Below are positions 54,361-64,000 of a DNA stretch of 64,000 nt, in pieces. A program made the position numbers and the translations under genes. The stretch lies in assembly GCA_963978895.1 (NCBI GenBank), contig OZ022239.1:37570330-37634329 (forward strand), in the 5' to 3' direction. Positions within the stretch are counted from its first letter, which is position 1; the number at the start of each line of letters is the position of its first letter. Source of the stretch: Erpobdella octoculata. Its lineage: Eukaryota; Annelida; Clitellata; Hirudinida; Erpobdellidae. The notes below the pieces were generated by a model. It searched no databases and had not been told where the DNA came from. It saw nothing but the letters and a program-made list of their open reading frames with translations.

Positions 54361-54871
54361 TTATAATTTCTGAGTTGTTTTTTAGTTATTGAAAATATAT
54401 TTTGAACAGCAGAATAATGAAGCAATTTCATAAATTTGTTTCATATTTATTGACTTTATTTCAGTCAGGCCTTTACATACGCTGTTCTAAAGGGGTGTTT
54501 TTACTGACCATGCTCAATTAAAATAAACTAAAGTAATTGAAGTGATTGTGTTAAAAAAAATAAATAAGCTAATGTATTTGATCAATGCTATCTGATGCAT
54601 TGTATAAATGCATTGGCATTTAAAATGTAGATTCTCAATCGACTCAAGTGTTCAATAAAGAAAGACATTGTCTTATCGTAATTTATGACAACGTCAACCA
54701 GTCACTTTCTGTAAATGTTTGATTTTGCAAATTACATGGCAACAGATCCAAGTAAAATTCGACCCCCATTTCATTCTCCTTCAGTCAAATTCATTTAGAG
54801 TTTTCAGCGTTTTGTGTAACACAACTGCTTGTGCCATACATTGTAAAATTGTTTTGAATTTGATATTTCAG

Positions 54872-55003
54872 ACATTAATGAATGCAAGCAAGAAGTGAAT
54901 AAATGCCCATTCAATTTTTCGATATGTCAGAACACCTATGGCTCATACGATTGCAAGTGCGAATTGGGATACCAATGGTCAAAGAATTTGTCAACATGTG
55001 TTG
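54872..55003 (+). CDS. calcium-binding EGF domain exon
   Basis: The 132 bp exon has acceptor tgatatttcag and donor TTG|GTCAGT and is phase 1-1. It reads (D)INECKQEVNKCPFNFSICQ, NTYGSYDCKCELGYQW and SKNLSTCVG. The DINEC start, Asn in CQNTYGSYDC and six cysteines are the calcium-binding EGF consensus (including the Asn hydroxylation context). Typical of fibrillin/Notch/EMR-type extracellular proteins. With 52845 it shows tandem EGF modules coded one per exon. Confidence 0.88.
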
Positions 55004-55374
55004 GTCAGTAGAAGTTTGCTGGTTGAATAAGCTAAAAATGTGAAAATTGTTTATTTAAATTTATTACAAAATCCAATGTTGAACTGTGTATGAGGTATAG
55101 AGCAACTAAACTATTTTTCATATTTCTAGATTTGAATAATGCTGAAATTAAACTACATTTTAAATAAAAGCACAAATTTTTCAATGCGTTATATAAGTGA
55201 AAAGTTGCGAAACAAACTAAACTATAACTGTTTTGCCCGCCACTAATAAAAACTTTTCTATATAATATAAACTTTAGTATAATATAAACTTTTAGTGCTT
55301 CATATAAATGAAAAGTTGTTAAAATTAGTTATTAGGGAAATTAACTTAATTATATCATTTTACCATTAGATAGT

Positions 55375-55510
55375 AAAAACACATATCTAAAATTAATTCG
55401 ACTGACTGACTGACATAATATAATCAACGCCGAGCCAAGAAGTCTCATCTTAGAAATGTGAAATTTAGATCTTATATTACACTAGCTGGTTTACGCGGCT
55501 TTGCTCGAGT
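55375..55510. mobile_element. Helitron-derived fragments
   Basis: gactgactgactgac followed by aatcaacgccgagcc and gtgaaatttagatcttatatta is the inverted counterpart of the 5' region of the Helitron at 42440-42588. Directly adjoining, CTAGCTGGTTTACGCGGCTT is the reverse complement of a Helitron 3' end, with CTAG at 55483. Confidence 0.55.
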
Positions 55511-55799
55511 TTTTAAGGTTATTTTCGGTTTCTAGGGACTGCTACTTCGTCTTGTATAAATTATAGTTTAAACATTAACAGATTCAATCTTAAGCATCAA
55601 TAGTACCCGACTACACATTGTATCCGAATTGGTAATTCCAGCCTCTTAAATTAAATTGCAAATTGGTTTGTCCCATAGGATTGCGAGGGCTAAATACATC
55701 TTCGTCAAAGTTTGTAATGTTTCTGGTGACTATCAAAGTGGAGGCAGATAAATTTTTCTAGCAACCGAACACATTTTCCTTTTCTCCATTAAATTTCAG

Positions 55800-55954
55800 A
55801 GTTTTCCCGATGTGAAGATGCTGGCTTAAGCTGGGCTGTAGCGAAATGCAGAACGAGTGCTGTGCGTGTAGACGTCAAAGTTAATCAGTTTATTTTCAAT
55901 GACTCTCTGTTATTTGGTTCGCTTGTGTGGTTACGCTTGAACTTCCTCAATTAA
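55800..55954 (+). CDS. possible further exon of the EGF gene
   Basis: A strong acceptor (cattttccttttctccattaaatttcag) is followed in phase 1 by FSRCEDAGLSWAVAKCRTSA and VRVDVKVNQFIFNDSLLF to TAA at 55952. The phase agrees with the preceding EGF exon. No known domain, and no proof that the frame is coding. Confidence 0.32.
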
Positions 55955-56811
55955 TTAGGGTTCTTTAATGCATTGGTTCCGCTCTGAAAGTGTGATCGTC
56001 TGCGAGGCAATATTTTTATGAACTAAAACTGACAAAATTAATGAATTTAGTAGTTAAGGCTGCAATAATTTTACAGAGAACCACTCACACATCTAAACGA
56101 GGTTATTTTCATTTTACATACCAGTAGAATTAAAAATGCTTAAAATGGATTTATCAAACACTGTTCAACGGCTGCCTTTCGAAAAAGGCTAGTCTTTCTT
56201 TATGAGTTGTTCTAAATTTTTAAGTGCCGTGTCTACGAGCTGCATATAAGGCTACATATGGCATGTTAAAAAATGTTATACTGTGGCGTTAAATATACAG
56301 TATAAAACACAAATTTAAATAAAACGCGAAGTAATGAGAATATTTAAAACTTTTTCCTTATGTTAAATATCACAAAAATACTGCACTGGCTTTCATTTCC
56401 TTTTAATTTCATGCACCTCATATATCAGTGAAACTTTTACCATAAATCGGTTTTACATCTAACTGTTTCTTCAAAATTGAATTTTCTAGTTTTCTCTGAG
56501 AAATTAAATTATAAATAAATGAGCACTAAATTCATTCAGAATCTTATAGTCATAACAAATCGTTAATAATTAATTATTATCAAATCAGCTAATGTAAGTC
56601 ATCAGTTAAGAAAACAGTTACCTCTCAAATTATTTTTTTTTATTTATCGATGGGTTGGCTGCAATCTCTCGTCATTTTATTTGCATTTGACGTCTTCTTC
56701 CAACAGCAAACTTTTTCTTTGAAGGCATAACGCAATATTGAATAAGATATGAACAATATCGGATAACGAACAATTTAATTAATGGGTCAGCAACCTTGAA
56801 TGGTAAATGTG
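55955..56811. other. AT-rich stretch with nothing recognised
   Basis: No exon or transposon signature that I can support. Confidence 0.4.
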
Positions 56812-57115
56812 GAGGCACGATGAGACAGCGGTAAAAGTCTTTGACTTTTGAGTTTGGGGTCCTGGGTTCAACTCCCGGGTAAGCAAAATCCCACATCGCG
56901 TAACTTCCTTGAACACGGAGTTCACTCTTAATTCAGTCGATCTGAATGCACAGGTCAACTCAGCCTTTCATCTTCCTGTGGTAGTCAAATGAGTACCGGT
57001 GGTTTCACTGGGGATAAATAAATCGATTGACGAGCTGAATACGGCTTCCTGCATCGTAGTGGTCTTGAAATTGATTCGTTGGTATAGCACCACTATAGTC
57101 TCATCGGAATCTTTT
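56812..57115 (+). mobile_element. tRNA-derived SINE
   Basis: The head is tRNA-like with a B box in gggttcaactcccgggtaagc. The body has ccttgaacacggagttcact, cagcctttcatcttcctg and aaatgagtaccggt, the layout of the widespread metazoan core-domain SINEs. The tail contains gtagtggtcttgaaa and ends in a T-run. Fragment 54257 and the SINE at 57221 are relatives. Confidence 0.75.
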
Positions 57116-57220
57116 TTTTTCTTTTATATAAACAATAAATCTTTAATTTTGTTTTTCAAATCCGGAACGACATTCTGTAAAAAATCAAAATATGTTAGAG
57201 CAATAATAATAATCTTGTGA

Positions 57221-57480
57221 AACATCGGCTTGGATATCCGGAGTACCCAGGTTCGATTTCAGGTTCGGGCACGTAGTTTCCTTGAGCAAGGAATTAACTC
57301 ACACTGCTCAGGCTAACTCAGCCTTTCATCCTTCACTGGTCGATAAATGAGTACCAGTTTCGCGACTGCGAGTAATAGGTTTGGCACATCCCGGCTTCGG
57401 ATACACGTGCGGGTGGCAGGAAAATGTGTGATCCCATATGCACGGGTCATTCCCGGCACCTCTGAGATTTTATAACAGTG
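57221..57480 (+). mobile_element. tRNA-derived SINE, second copy
   Basis: B box region ccaggttcgatttcaggttc, then ccttgagcaaggaattaact, gctcaggctaactcagcctt and taaatgagtaccagt: same central domain as the previous SINE but a different 3' end (gggtcattcccggcacctct), directly before (TAC)n. Confidence 0.72.
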
Positions 57481-57483
57481 GAG

Positions 57484-57537
<54 letters not shown>
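57484..57537. repeat. (TAC)n microsatellite, left part
   Basis: 18 copies; left border of the deleted R2-like copy. Confidence 0.97.
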
Positions 57538-57538
<1 letters not shown>

Positions 57539-57673
57539 GTTCAATCATTTATTTTCTCAGATTTCAAAAATCCAATAATTTACAGCCAGGACAAAATAAA
57601 CAGGACAAAATAAAGATTTTCAGTTGTTTTGAGTTGTAGTGATTTTTGAGCACCTTCGATTCCACTCCCAAGT

Positions 57674-57674
<1 letters not shown>
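57538..57674 (-). mobile_element. short, internally deleted R2-like copy inside (TAC)n
   Basis: The first 60 bp equal the 3' end of the full element (57765-57825). The rest equals an internal coding segment (58717-58782, encoding GSGIEGAQKSLQLKTTENLY). About 890 bp between are missing. The junction lies in a repeated caggacaaaataaa motif, suggesting template switching. Flanked on both sides by (TAC)n. Confidence 0.85.

Positions 57675-57764
<90 letters not shown>
57675..57764. repeat. (TAC)n microsatellite, middle part
   Basis: 30 copies between the short and the full-length R2-like copies. Confidence 0.97.
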
Positions 57765-57765
<1 letters not shown>

Positions 57766-57968
57766 GTTCAATCATTTATTTTCTCAGATTTCAAAAATCC
57801 AATAATTTACAGCCAGGACAAAATAAACATAAGAATAAAATGTCCTATAAACTTGACAAAAATATTTCACGTCCCCACGTGGGCCTGAGATTTCCCCGAG
57901 ACGATTATAAATCTGAACCATGACATTTCTACACTCGGTAAAACATACAATTTCATGCAAAAAATAAT

Positions 57969-60900
57969 TCAACGTTTTCCAACATTCTTCAATTTGTTGC
58001 GTCGCCGACCTACTCTCCATGTACAACATTTAAAGAATTTCCAAATATTGTAAGTATTTAATAACACTGAAAGTATATAGTAAGTCAACAATTTTTTCCC
58101 GACACCAAAGCTAGTCCAAAACTTGTAGGACTTCTCTGACATCACCCCCCTCCAATTGCACACAAAAGCTGTAATGACAGGCTTTAAGTTGAGAGCCTGA
58201 CCTGGGTTGTTTTCTTTCATCCATGCGTGGACGTCCCTGATATCGTACTTTCTGATTTTCCTGTCATGTTCCTCATTCAGGTTTGCAAGATCAGAAACAA
58301 CAGAAACGTCGCATACAAAATATTGGTCATCCTTCCATGCACAAAGGTCCGGAATTCTCAAACCCATTTCGGTTTTAATTCGCGGTTCTACTTTTGTGAT
58401 GAATCCATTTGATTGGAATTTTTCTTCCAGTTTACGAACGATGATGTCGTGACGTTCTCGCCTAGGTCCATCACTTTTGGGACAGATTTGAATCATGTGT
58501 CCTAATGATTCAGGTATTCTGCATCCAGCGTCGCATGACGTATCGGCCAATGGTCGTCCCCGCGACGCCCTAAGCTTGTTGTAGAGAACGGCTGCACGAA
58601 CTTTAATGCACTTGATGAATACATCTGATGGCACTCTGTTCACTCCGTCTACGATCCTGTCACTCAATCCTATTCCTGATGAAAAAGACTTCAAACCATA
58701 ACCATCTACAGATTTATAAAGATTTTCAGTTGTTTTTAGTTGTAGTGATTTTTGAGCACCTTCGATTCCACTCCCAAGTCTTCCGAATTTCCTAATTTCT
58801 GACAACACAGATAGACTTTCCTGCAGAACATTCATCAAAAACACATCGTTGCCATATTTAGCCTGAGTTAATAAGCTATTGAGTCTTTTTCGTCTCAGAA
58901 TAGGGGCCCATTGCCTCAGCTGCAAAATTCCCAGCCCTCCGCTTCTAAGAGGAGCATGGAAGAATGGCACAGGCGTATCCTTTGGCAACCTAAGCCAGCG
59001 CCTCACGGCAGCTCTAATTTGTAAGTCGGCGGCAGTTAGTGAAGACATCGTTATAAAATCGAATGTCAGATGGTGGACCAAACTTGGCAAGACATGCGTT
59101 CTGAGAATATACATTCTTTGAAATGGTTTCAGTGGTGCTCTTGATATTGCGTGTAAAGAACTTTGAATAAAACTGGCAATTGAAGTAACTATCTTTTTTG
59201 GTCCAACTTCAGTACCAAGATATTTGTACGTTTCTTCAATATTCAAAGTTCTTATATTGGAATTTTGCACTTTTAGATATGAGTGGGGGTTTACAATCCA
59301 TAGTTTTTTCTTGCTTGTGACTTCAGTTCTTAACGACGCGCATTTTCTGGGATTCATGTGCAAGCCAACATTTGCTAGAGCACTTTCAACTTGTTCCACC
59401 AGCATTTGCATTCCTACGTCAGTTGACGACATGAGAACTAAATCGTCAGCAAAAGCTATGTAATTACATTTGACAGAATCCTCGTTTCCAGAAACTCCGA
59501 TTGACTGATCAACTTCATTCATTATCATATCAATCACTGCATTGAACAAGAGCGGTGACATGGGATCACCCTGTTTCACACCTCTGTTTACTGGGATTTT
59601 ATGACTATTTTCTTTTCCCAGTTTCATGTGAACATAGCAACCGTTATACAAATCAGTCAAATATTTGAGAAGCAACGGAGGTGTTCCGAGACGAGTCGCC
59701 GCTCTAATAATTGATCCTTGTGAAACTGTGTCGAAAGCTTTACTGACATCAACAAACGTCAAATTCAATTTCCGTAACTGCTCTCGTTTTTTACGAATCA
59801 ACGATTTAACCAACCAAATATTGTCTGCAAGACCATCTCCTGAACGGAATGCTTTCTGTCGTGGTGACAAGGGCCAGTACTGCTCCATGCGCCTGCAGAG
59901 GACGCGATGAAATAGTCGACTGATGATCGAGCTGACTGTAATTGGTCTGAACTCGGATGGATTTTCTGTTCCTTTCTTCTTTGGAATGCAGGTTACAATG
60001 CCAATTTTTAATGCCGAGGGAGGCATTCCTGTCAAAAGCCACAGTGACATGTGTGCAGCCAACTCCTCAATTGCAACTTTGCAGAGATGGCTTTTCTTCA
60101 CGCCGTCAATTCCCGGAGCTGAATCTTTAAGCTTCTTTATAGCTGTTATTAGCTCTCTACTGGTGACCGGCGATTCCATTTCATAGTTCACTGCTGAAGT
60201 AACGATAACTGGTCTCACATCCACTTTAGAGTCCTGAATAAAAACTCTTTCCCAATACTCAAGCAGCTGATCGTGAGGAACCGGCCTGACCTCTTGTTCA
60301 TAATCACCATTCAGAACCGAGCGAGCACCGAGAGCTAAATTTTTTTTAAACAGCTGTTGCACTCTTGAATAGCACTCGCGTCTTTCTTTCTGTTTTTTAG
60401 CTCTTTTTGATGAACCGTTTTCCGTTTTGACAAACTTCCTGGTGTGATTTTCAGATGCACTCAAAACTGGATTTTTTTTTGTAGTAATTTTTTTGTCGTT
60501 TCGGACTTTTGCCATTTTGAGTCTGTCAGCCTCGATGAGAGGAGATATTTTATCTGAAAACCAATCATTGAATTCTTTCTCGAGAAGATTTCGTTTTGTT
60601 TCCGCGTCTGTCCTGGCATTCAAAAGGCTGGAGAATTCGTCTTCCGTCAATTTGAAGAGTCGATACCTTTCTATAACAAACTGTTTCAAATTCAAAGAAC
60701 TCTCTCTGTCGTTGCTAGTTGTATCGTGAGGAAAAGAATTATTTCAAAAATGGTTATTTATATCAGGACCTCTGGCTGCTGGGATTTCTGAGATTAGAAG
60801 GGATTGCAAAAATATTCGATATTGTGAAGTATTTCTTATTCTTTTGATGGCGTCAGTGGTCAGAGCAGGAAAATGATCGTGCAAAACAAGATTAATTCGT

Positions 60901-61559
60901 TTCTTTTCTTTTACGGTTAATTGAAGTTCTGCCTCAGCCAACTTTTTCCAATCAGATTTTATGTCTGGAATAATTCTGTCTTGAACTGTGTCGGTGTCGT
61001 TGTCCCTGTTTGAACGGTTGCCAGAAATATCCTGCGATCTGTCATCATATTGCTGCAAAAACGTCTTGTACTCTGGAAGTCTTCTATGACATTTAATTGC
61101 TTCTAACGTTCGATGATTAAATCTTTTCTGTAGTTCAATATTTATTCGTTTCACACCAACCCCAGCTAATTCCATTTCTAATTTTGCCAACATCTTAGAT
61201 TCTTCCTCGAGCCATCTTGACTTTGAATAAGATTTACCAGCTCTTTCGGCATGATATTCTCTTGGGTGTTTTTTGACCTCGTGTAGTTTTACACCTTTCT
61301 CTGTGTTGAAAGTGGCAGAACAAAAGTGACATTTTGGCTTTTCAATCGTATCAACATGTTCAGCTATAACGTGTTGTTGTACAGGAGACACAATATCAAA
61401 GGCAGAGTGAACGCTTAGAGGAGGAACACTCCTTGTATTTTGAGCAGTTTTATGCCTCAAATTATAACCTTTGCGTTCCACGTTGAAATTTTCAGTAATT
61501 TTCAAAGTTTTCATTGAAAAATTATGTAAACTGCTATGCGAAGTTTCTTCATCGTCCAT
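57969..61559 (-). CDS. R2-type ORF: zinc finger, Myb-like, RT, restriction-like endonuclease; one in-frame TGA
   Basis: ATG at 61559. C2H2 finger at residues 77-98 (CHFCSATFNTEKGVKLHEVK, last His at 98). A Myb-like helix region around 110-165 (SRWLEEESKML, IELQKRFNHRTLEAIKCHRR). A TGA at 60744-60746 (codon 272) interrupts, but the frame stays open on both sides for 1,196 codons in all. RT: PGIDGVKKSHL, EFRPITVSSIISRLFHRVL, LTFVDVSKAFDTVSQ (motif A), VNRGVKQGDPMSPLLFNAVI (motif B), IAFADDLVLMSS (catalytic FADD). The CCHC CDAGCRIPESLGHMIQIC precedes the PD-D nuclease (LRIPDLCAWKDDQYFVCDVS). Domain set and order are those of R2/R4-type target-primed elements. Activity depends on the TGA. Confidence 0.92.
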
Positions 61560-61579
61560 GGCTCAGATAAATTTGTTTT

Positions 61580-61649
61580 GTAGGTTGCGTAGTCAAATCG
61601 ATAGAGATCGTTAGACAAAAAATATAACGGTTAATTTATCGCAACCTAC
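61580..61649 (-). promoter_or_regulatory. 5' UTR hairpin of the R2-like element
   Basis: GTAGGTTGCG (61580-61589) and CGCAACCTAC (61640-61649) are perfectly complementary, with a nested CGAT-AGAG-ATCG hairpin between. Known R2 elements start with an HDV-like self-cleaving ribozyme. Whether this fold is one is not shown. Confidence 0.45.
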
Positions 61650-61679
61650 GATTTTCCCCTTTTAAAAAAAAAGTTATTT

Positions 61680-62462
<783 letters not shown>

Positions 62463-63090
62463 CCATTAAATTATGAAACCTCTGAAGAGCTATCTAATAG
62501 GTCTCATCGCGTAAGAAAGGTGGAAATCGAAGAAGATGACCTGGATGATCGAGTCCGGAAAATTATAAATAAAAGGCCTCGCTGGAAATAGAATAACAAC
62601 TCACCGAGTTACTGGAATTGCGATGAGTTGGGACATCTACAGAGGTACTGTAGATTCCAGATGTTCAGACACCGGCAACGAAAGCAAGAGGACCCCAAAA
62701 AGCACGATGATGTCAGACAAGCAAAACCCATAGTAGCCCGTTCCAACAGGAAAGGTCCAGATACTGCAACAATAAACGATATTTTAACTTATAAAGTGGT
62801 ACCAATTTCTATTCTGAAGAAAGGAGCAAGTATATTTGTGGAGGGCAGGCTGGGAATAAGAAACTGTAAATTTATCACTGATACTGGAGCTTCTTGTTCA
62901 ATTATAAGGCCTTGTTTAGCAAAAAGAGAAGTTTTGCAAAGTGGAAAAGACATTCGTGTCAACAATGCAACTGGGGAGCTTGTTCCAGTAGTTGGTAACA
63001 TTCAAACTAAAATTATGCTGGAAAATTGGACTTTTCAGCATAAAATAAAATTGACTTGTCCTTATGTAGTAACATTTTATTTATCTACTA
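62463..63090 (+). pseudogene. Gypsy-type gag zinc knuckle and aspartic protease fragment
   Basis: The + strand reads YWNCDELGHLQRYC, a CCHC knuckle whose first Cys is Tyr. About 80 residues later come RNCKFITDTGASCSIIRPCL (DTGAS catalytic site of retropepsin) and ATGELVPVVGNIQ. A TAG precedes the knuckle (62588). RT does not follow; the element ends near 63090. Its left end abuts the diverged R2-like copy. Confidence 0.8.
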
Positions 63091-63378
63091 CATATTTACA
63101 TATTCTCCTTTGCTTTTACTTTCTATTCGCATTTTGTGCTCATTTTCATTGACTGTGTTTGTGAAAGCAAGCCTCAGTGCTACTTATAATCTTTTTTAAG
63201 ATTTTTTTTATAAAAATTGGAAGAACAAAGATAAAAATACAAATACACGTGTTTTACCATTGTTCGATAATTTGGCTTCCGGCCCCACACAATAGGGTGG
63301 AAAAATGATTATTCGCTTAAAAACTAAATATGTAAAAACTTTGAAACTCAATACTTATTTATTTATTTATTTATTTAT

Positions 63379-63740
63379 TACAACTCGAACAGTATCTGAT
63401 GACTGGTCTCAATTCCATATAAAGGTTCGGCGTCTAAAGACACTTCTTGTAAACAATAATTATACTAATGTGGTGATTGATTATGTTGTTGAAAAGTTTG
63501 TTTGTTAAAAAACTAACAATATTTTAAATCCTTCTAATAATGTTTCACCATTGTTCGATAATTTGGCTTACGGCACCACAAAAGAAACTATCGATTTTAG
63601 GTACTGCGCTCAAATGCATGGCAATTATCATCTCGATGAAAAGATTTTGCACCAGACCGTCGAAAATTTCATTACAGTTAACCACCGAAACCAACATCGA
63701 CTTCAATTTTCTAAATATTATACCGAGGAGAAATTACACC
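63379..63740 (+). pseudogene. Penelope-like element fragment (RT-endonuclease linker)
   Basis: Reads RTVSDDWSQFHIKVRRLKTL, LVNNNYTNVVIDYVVEKFVC, stop, then TIDFRYCAQMHGNYHLDEKI and LHQTVENFITV. It aligns with FSENWSSFHSEVQHIKQTLI, NNNYTNRFVEHSIKIFVNN and YCGQMHTRYKVDEKVLKRIL of the PLE at 31311-32255. A partial duplicate of the middle (ccattgttcgataatttggctt) lies at 63258. Confidence 0.78.
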
Positions 63741-64000
63741 GAGGAGAAATAAGCCACATCAATCCGATCGCTTGGAATGTACTAACGCAGTGTATAAATT
63801 AACCTGCCCTTTGAAACATGCTACACTGTAAACATCTGTTTGACACACCAGCACCACACTATCTCGGCGCCTAACTATGCACTTGCAAAGTGGTAGCATC
63901 GCAGCCCATTTCAGACTGTCCATGGTGTTAGACTCACTCACAAGATAAATACTTGTGGATAATGCCATTATTTTGCACCACGTGCCAAAACCAGCTTGTT
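63741..64000. other. end of window, nothing recognised
   Basis: No domain or element recognised in the last 260 bp. Confidence 0.4.

Overview
This is eukaryotic, almost certainly invertebrate-animal, nuclear DNA. The evidence is AT-rich sequence, spliceosomal introns (several only 67-84 bp), metazoan extracellular domains (a Cys-loop receptor ligand-binding fold, WSC and EGF modules), tRNA-derived SINEs and a very diverse transposable-element load. I see no bacterial operon, CRISPR array or rRNA gene. The species cannot be named from the sequence.

Host genes, all on the + strand. (1) 301-1170: the last two exons of a nicotinic-receptor/acetylcholine-binding-protein-like gene. It stops right after the loop C double cysteine, before any membrane segment. 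(2) A secreted or membrane modular protein starting with a signal-peptide exon at 14791. It continues through short-intron exons to a WSC domain (15885-16176). Isolated EGF-like exons at 30507, 52845 and 54872, and perhaps an exon at 55800, are all in phase 1 and on the same strand. They may belong to the same gene, with introns swollen by transposons. Pol III-type relics are an interrupted tRNA-Gly, a tRNA-Glu-like sequence and SINEs.

Mobile DNA by region. 7.0-10 kb: Ty3/Gypsy element with its reverse-transcriptase core deleted. 10-19 kb: BED finger, Penelope endonuclease, hAT MITE, Gypsy gag and piggyBac remnants. 20.1-27.9 kb: two L2/CR1-like LINEs, each ending at a long (TAA/TTA)n array, around a tandem 0.9 kb repeat. 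28-39 kb: LTR-element gag with a SAP motif, a Penelope element, a near-complete CR1-like LINE and further LINE and Penelope pieces, separated by (TA)n arrays. 40.9-48.3 kb: three Helitron termini head to tail, including a complete 5.46 kb Helitron with Rep and helicase. 48.4-51.7 kb: Penelope copy with a hammerhead-ribozyme-like motif, a hAT MITE carrying a BED finger, and a Helitron fragment. 53.4-57.5 kb: hAT MITE and SINEs. 57.5-62.5 kb: an R2-type non-LTR retrotransposon and two relatives, all in the same orientation inside one (TAC)n microsatellite. 62.5-64 kb: Gypsy gag-protease and Penelope fragments.

A recurring theme is that each retroelement type meets its own simple repeat: R2-like with (TAC)n, L2/CR1-like LINEs with (TTA)n, and Penelope fragments with (TA)n.
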